Source: Candidatus Rhodoferax mariagerensis
GTDB lineage: Bacteria > Pseudomonadota > Gammaproteobacteria > Burkholderiales > Burkholderiaceae_C
DNA: 64,000 bases
Direction of reading: 5' to 3'
Assembly: GCA_016719055.1 (NCBI GenBank)
Contig: JADKAW010000040.1
Coordinates: 62,001 to 126,000, forward strand
A model generated the notes under the pieces. The model was not told where the DNA came from. It did no database searches and worked only from the letters and a program-made list of their open reading frames with translations. Positions 62,148 to 64,000 of the stretch are shown in pieces (position 1 is the stretch's first letter; the number at the start of each line of letters is the position of its first letter). The translations under genes were made by a program, and so were the position numbers.

Positions 62148-62810
62148 TCAACGCTGAACGCGTACCAGCGCTGTCTCTAGGCCGGTTGCGTCAAGCTTTA
62201 ACTTGGTTTTTTCTGCTGCTTCGCGTTTGTCAAATGGGCCAACGCGAACACGGTAAACCATGCGCCCGGATTGCTCGCGCTCTGTTACCTTGGTTTCAAT
62301 GCCTGCCAGCGACAGCTTGGCGCGCTGGGCTTCGGCGTCTTCAGGCGTGCGAAATGCACCGACCTGTACAAAATAGGTAAAAGGCTCGGCCGCCGCGTCA
62401 GCTGCGCGGGCCTTGACCAGATCACCCAGGGGGTCAGCCGTCGCCGCTGGTTTGAGCTCGGGCTTGGTTTCAGCCTTGATCGCGTTGGCAGGTGGAGCCG
62501 CTACATCGCTGGCACGCTTGACCGGCGGGACTTTGGCCGGTGCATCCGACACGGCCTGGGCCTGCGGCTCTGCCTTCTCAGCGGCCGGGGCGGGTTTTGC
62601 AGGATTTTTGCCGTGCAGCGGTGAATTGGGATCCCAGCCCTTGTTTTTTAACTGTTCGTTAGCATCCTGCCCAGGGTCCCGACTCAACGCTTTGTTGACA
62701 AATGGCACTGGCACTTTGGTGACGTAAACGGCTACTGCCAGCGCCGCCCCCAGACCCACCATCAGACCCAAAACAAAACCCAGAAAAGTTCCACCGCGTT
62801 GTTGATTCAT
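62148..62810 (-). CDS. SPOR-domain (septal peptidoglycan-binding) protein
   Basis: A 220-residue inner-membrane protein: a short cytoplasmic lead, one TM (about 9-30, FLGFVLGLMVGLGAALAVAV), a long Lys/Ala/Pro-rich periplasmic linker, and a C-terminal SPOR domain (YFVQVGAFRTPEDAEAQRAK, MVYRVRVGPFDKREAAEKTK). SPOR domains bind denuded glycan strands at the division septum. It is between argS and dsbA, a fixed Burkholderiales order. Confidence 0.9.
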   Translation of the reverse strand: MNQQRGGTFLGFVLGLMVGLGAALAVAVYVTKVPVPFVNKALSRDPGQDANEQLKNKGWDPNSPLHGKNPAKPAPAAEKAEPQAQAVSDAPAKVPPVKRASDVAAPPANAIKAETKPELKPAATADPLGDLVKARAADAAAEPFTYFVQVGAFRTPEDAEAQRAKLSLAGIETKVTEREQSGRMVYRVRVGPFDKREAAEKTKLKLDATGLETALVRVQR

Positions 62811-62845
62811 GCCCAGCCTTTGTTGCCTTCGATATGTTTTTTAAC

Positions 62846-64000
62846 CTACATTTTTTGCGGAGCGCTCACACCCAGAACCGCCAAACCATTGTGCAGCACC
62901 TGTGCAGTAGCCGCAATCAGCGCCAGCCGCGCCCGCTTGACCGCCTCATCATCCACCAGAACGCGCTCGGCGTCGTAATAGCTGTGGTAGCAGGCGGCCA
63001 GTTCGCGCAGGTAAAACGTCACATCATGCGGCGCAAAACTCTCGGCGGCCGCACTCAGCATGTCGGGGTACTTGGCCAGCAGCAGCATCAGGGCTTGCGC
63101 TTGTGGGCTGTCGAGTGCGCTCAGGTCCACGCTGGCCAGTGTGCCGGCATCACCGCCCCAGGCCGCCAATACCGAGCGGACGCGGGCATGAGCGTACTGT
63201 ACGTAATACACCGGGTTATCGTTGTTCTTGGCCACCGCCAGATCAACGTCAAAGGTGTATTCGGTGTCGGGCTTGCGGCTGAGCAAAAAGAAACGCACCG
63301 CGTCCTTGCTGGTCCATTCAATCAGGTCGCGCAGCGTCACATAGCTGCCCGCACGTTTGCTGATCTTGACTTCTTCTCCGCCGCGTACCACCCGCACCAT
63401 GGTGTGCAGAACATAGTCAGGAAAACCCTCTGGAATACCCAGATTGGCGGCCTGCAGCCCGGCGCGAACGCGCGCAATGGTGCCATGGTGGTCCGTGCCC
63501 TGGATGTTGATGACTTTTGAGAAGCCACGCTCCCACTTGGTCACGTGGTAGGCCACATCGGGCACGAAATAGGTGTAGCTGCCGTCACCCTTGCGCATGA
63601 CACGGTCTTTGTCATCGCCGTAGTTGGTGGACTTGAGCCATAACGCACCGTCCTGCTCGTAGGTTTTACCGGCTTGTTGCAGCTTTGCGACGACCGCATC
63701 AACCCGACCGCTGGTGTACAGGCTGCTTTCCAGGTAGTAGTTGTCAAACTTGACGCCAAAGGCCTGCAAGTCCTGGTCTTGCTCATGGCGCAGATATGCC
63801 ACGGAAAACTGGCGCATACCGTCCAGGTCTGCCACCTCACCCGACGCAGTGAACGCCCGGTCGTCCGACCTGACAGTTTTTTTAGCCAGAAAATCAGCGG
63901 CAATGTCGGCAATATAGTCGCCGTTGTAAAAATTTTTGCTCAAAGGGTTGTCCGCGTCGGTAGGCCAGCAGGCATCACCCGGTTTGAACCCTTGAGCCCT
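62846..64000 (-). CDS. argS: Arginyl-tRNA synthetase (C-terminal part, cut by window edge)
   Basis: The frame runs off the right edge; the first ATG inside the window (63943) is internal, because codons continue upstream (ACWPTDADNP). Visible parts: YFVPDVAYHVTKWERGFSKV, INIQGTDHHGTIARVRAGLQ, the KMSKS-like VKISKRAGSY, RFFLLSRKPDTEYTFDVDLA, and a C-terminal DALR anticodon-binding domain (NDNPVYYVQYAHARVRSVL, AACYHSYYDAERVLVDDE). It charges tRNA-Arg. The HIGH motif lies outside the window. Confidence 0.95.
   Translation of the reverse strand, partial: RAQGFKPGDACWPTDADNPLSKNFYNGDYIADIAADFLAKKTVRSDDRAFTASGEVADLDGMRQFSVAYLRHEQDQDLQAFGVKFDNYYLESSLYTSGRVDAVVAKLQQAGKTYEQDGALWLKSTNYGDDKDRVMRKGDGSYTYFVPDVAYHVTKWERGFSKVINIQGTDHHGTIARVRAGLQAANLGIPEGFPDYVLHTMVRVVRGGEEVKISKRAGSYVTLRDLIEWTSKDAVRFFLLSRKPDTEYTFDVDLAVAKNNDNPVYYVQYAHARVRSVLAAWGGDAGTLASVDLSALDSPQAQALMLLLAKYPDMLSAAAESFAPHDVTFYLRELAACYHSYYDAERVLVDDEAVKRARLALIAATAQVLHNGLAVLGVSAPQKM

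Noticed and set aside
1..64000. CRISPR array or riboswitch
   Set aside because: I found no regularly spaced repeat-spacer series. The tandem repeats present (252 bp, 17 bp) are coding or single duplications. No riboswitch core was recognised.

Overview
The window looks like a chromosomal segment from a betaproteobacterium of the Comamonadaceae (Burkholderiales), probably near Rhodoferax or Polaromonas. The reasons are high-GC coding DNA, Burkholderiales-type gene order (hda next to pcnB-folK; argS, a SPOR gene, dsbA, lptA-lptB and rpoN in a row), hopanoid genes hpnCDE, a TssQ-type lipoprotein, an IPTL-CTERM surface protein, and a dispersed repeat family of a kind seen in that family. The species assignment is inference; there is no rRNA gene here.

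Layout. 0-3 kb: a crotonase and a MatB-like malonyl-CoA synthetase. 3-8.8 kb: purM (-), then an AI-2E transporter, hda, a HAD phosphatase, pcnB and folK (+). 8.9-15.7 kb: a chemoreceptor, a RidA protein, a transglutaminase overlapping a circularly permuted ATP-grasp/alpha-E protein, and a ProQ-like RNA chaperone. 15.7-21.6 kb is a decayed accessory zone. It holds a 157-bp MITE-like element and a wrecked PilJ-PAS-GGDEF-EAL sensor gene split by a 2.8-kb insertion with a 10-bp direct repeat. The insertion carries a frameshifted leucine-rich-repeat/InlB-repeat/IPTL-CTERM surface protein. 21.7-25.1 kb: a transglutaminase/DUF2126 protein, frameshifted once, functionally linked to the 11-15 kb genes. 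25.6-32.7 kb: a diguanylate cyclase, a degenerate hemerythrin, an NlpC/P60 peptidase, a chemoreceptor with a c-type heme motif, and polyphosphate:AMP phosphotransferase. 32.7-39.3 kb: one operon, hpnC-hpnD-hpnE, a penicillin-acylase family enzyme and hemH. 39.4-43.9 kb: an RND efflux pair behind a promoter covered by a TetR-type palindrome. 44.0 kb: tRNA-Leu(UAG). 44.2-52.5 kb: a six-gene signalling operon (MORN protein, two Ser/Thr kinases, TssQ-like lipoprotein, TagH-type FHA protein, PP2C phosphatase) resembling the phosphorylation control arm of a type VI secretion system, with no structural T6SS gene in view. 52.9-55.9 kb: an SDR gene, then a UPF0149/SEC-C gene cut by an IS4-type element whose 12-bp target duplication can be read exactly. 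56-64 kb: an overlapping chain on the minus strand (argS, SPOR, dsbA, lptA, lptB, rpoN, rlmL-like, rhodanese, PIN).

The most distinctive signal is a dispersed repeat of about 40 bp, with ten copies I can support. Four copies lie inside unrelated genes in the same orientation and reading frame and encode related peptides (such as ALALIDKAQDATKN and ALALIQSAQHATKN). Four intergenic copies carry TAA at one codon where the four genic copies carry AAA or TCT. This resembles the protein-inserted palindromic elements of Rickettsia.

Caution: several long genes (sensor, LRR protein, DUF2126, MORN protein, IS transposase) contain single-base frameshifts. Some may be assembly indels rather than real decay.
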